Origin: Fasciolopsis buskii
Taxonomy: Eukaryota > Platyhelminthes > Trematoda > Plagiorchiida > Fasciolidae
NCBI GenBank assembly: GCA_008360955.1
Contig: LUCM01004891.1
Location: forward strand, 124,001 to 188,000
Length of the DNA stretch: 64,000 bases
Reading direction: 5' to 3'
Position numbers and translations under genes: made by a program. Shown piece after piece: positions 63,906 through 64,000 of this stretch (position 1 is its first letter; every line of letters begins with the position of its first letter). The notes under the pieces are model-generated. The model did not search any database, had not been told where the DNA came from, and worked only from the letters and a program-made list of their open reading frames with translations.

Positions 63906-64000
63906 ATCTGCAGCTTTCATAAGCAAGTCTCAAAAAATAACCTTCTTGAGGTCATCCAATTGTGTAAAAATTTTAAGGAGTTATACACGACAGCTTAAAA

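Larger units (their letters stand above)
61778..64000 (+). other. Start of intron 9 (continues beyond the window)
   Basis: GTGAGT donor. Contains a ribozyme-SINE copy and a hairpin repeat. No phase-1 exon that could complete Ig7 is seen. Confidence 0.65.

Overview
This window is eukaryotic DNA, most likely from a parasitic flatworm (digenean trematode). Four things suggest this: very long introns, one gene spread over more than 51 kb, decayed RTE-like and CR1/jockey-like retrotransposons with reverse transcriptase (RT) motifs typical of trematode genomes, and short tRNA-like repeats that carry a hammerhead ribozyme fold, as known for schistosome Sm-alpha SINE-like elements. The species cannot be named from the sequence. 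I see no bacterial genes, operons or CRISPR arrays.

The window holds one protein-coding gene that I can support. It is on the + strand, starts at 10485 and continues past the right edge. Nine coding exons can be joined with consistent splice sites and phases: 10485-10950, 30673-30852, 31436-31870, 36501-36887, 51353-51844, 53350-53475, 57399-57540, 58223-58602 and 61469-61777. Together they encode 972 residues of a secreted or type I membrane protein: a signal peptide, a Cys/Pro-containing N-terminal stretch, six immunoglobulin (Ig) domains and the start of a seventh. The first Ig domain carries the WPRYSMQGDP signature of the nephrin / Sticks-and-stones / Hibris family. Further Ig domains, any FN3 domain, the membrane span and the cytoplasmic tail must lie to the right. 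In flatworms, nephrin homologues act at the filtration barrier of the flame cells (protonephridia); that role is inferred here from the family.

Layout. 130-540: decayed RTE-like fragment. 560-9860: no gene recognised. 9860-10484: TG-rich low-complexity DNA and probable 5' flank. 10485-61777: the Ig gene, most of it intron. Intron 1 (19.7 kb) contains tRNA-like SINE relics, two copies of the ribozyme SINE and an antisense LINE relic at 27738-30330, itself interrupted by a third ribozyme-SINE copy. Intron 4 (14.5 kb) carries a hairpin repeat, an AT microsatellite and a second SINE family. Intron 6 holds an RTE-like element broken by a fourth ribozyme-SINE copy and by an 883-base assembly gap (54843-55725). 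The region after exon 9 holds a fifth ribozyme-SINE copy and a further hairpin repeat.

The strongest non-gene signal is the short repeat family in which a tRNA-like (pol III) head is followed by a 45-nt type I hammerhead ribozyme fold and a conserved tail. One copy (54787-54831, minus) keeps the stem I pairing, the GAAA and the GTA cleavage triplet. Another (23932-23976, plus) keeps the CTGATGA and GAAA core but has lost the cleavage triplet, and lies inside a 73-nt imperfect inverted repeat whose arms end inside ribozyme stem III.
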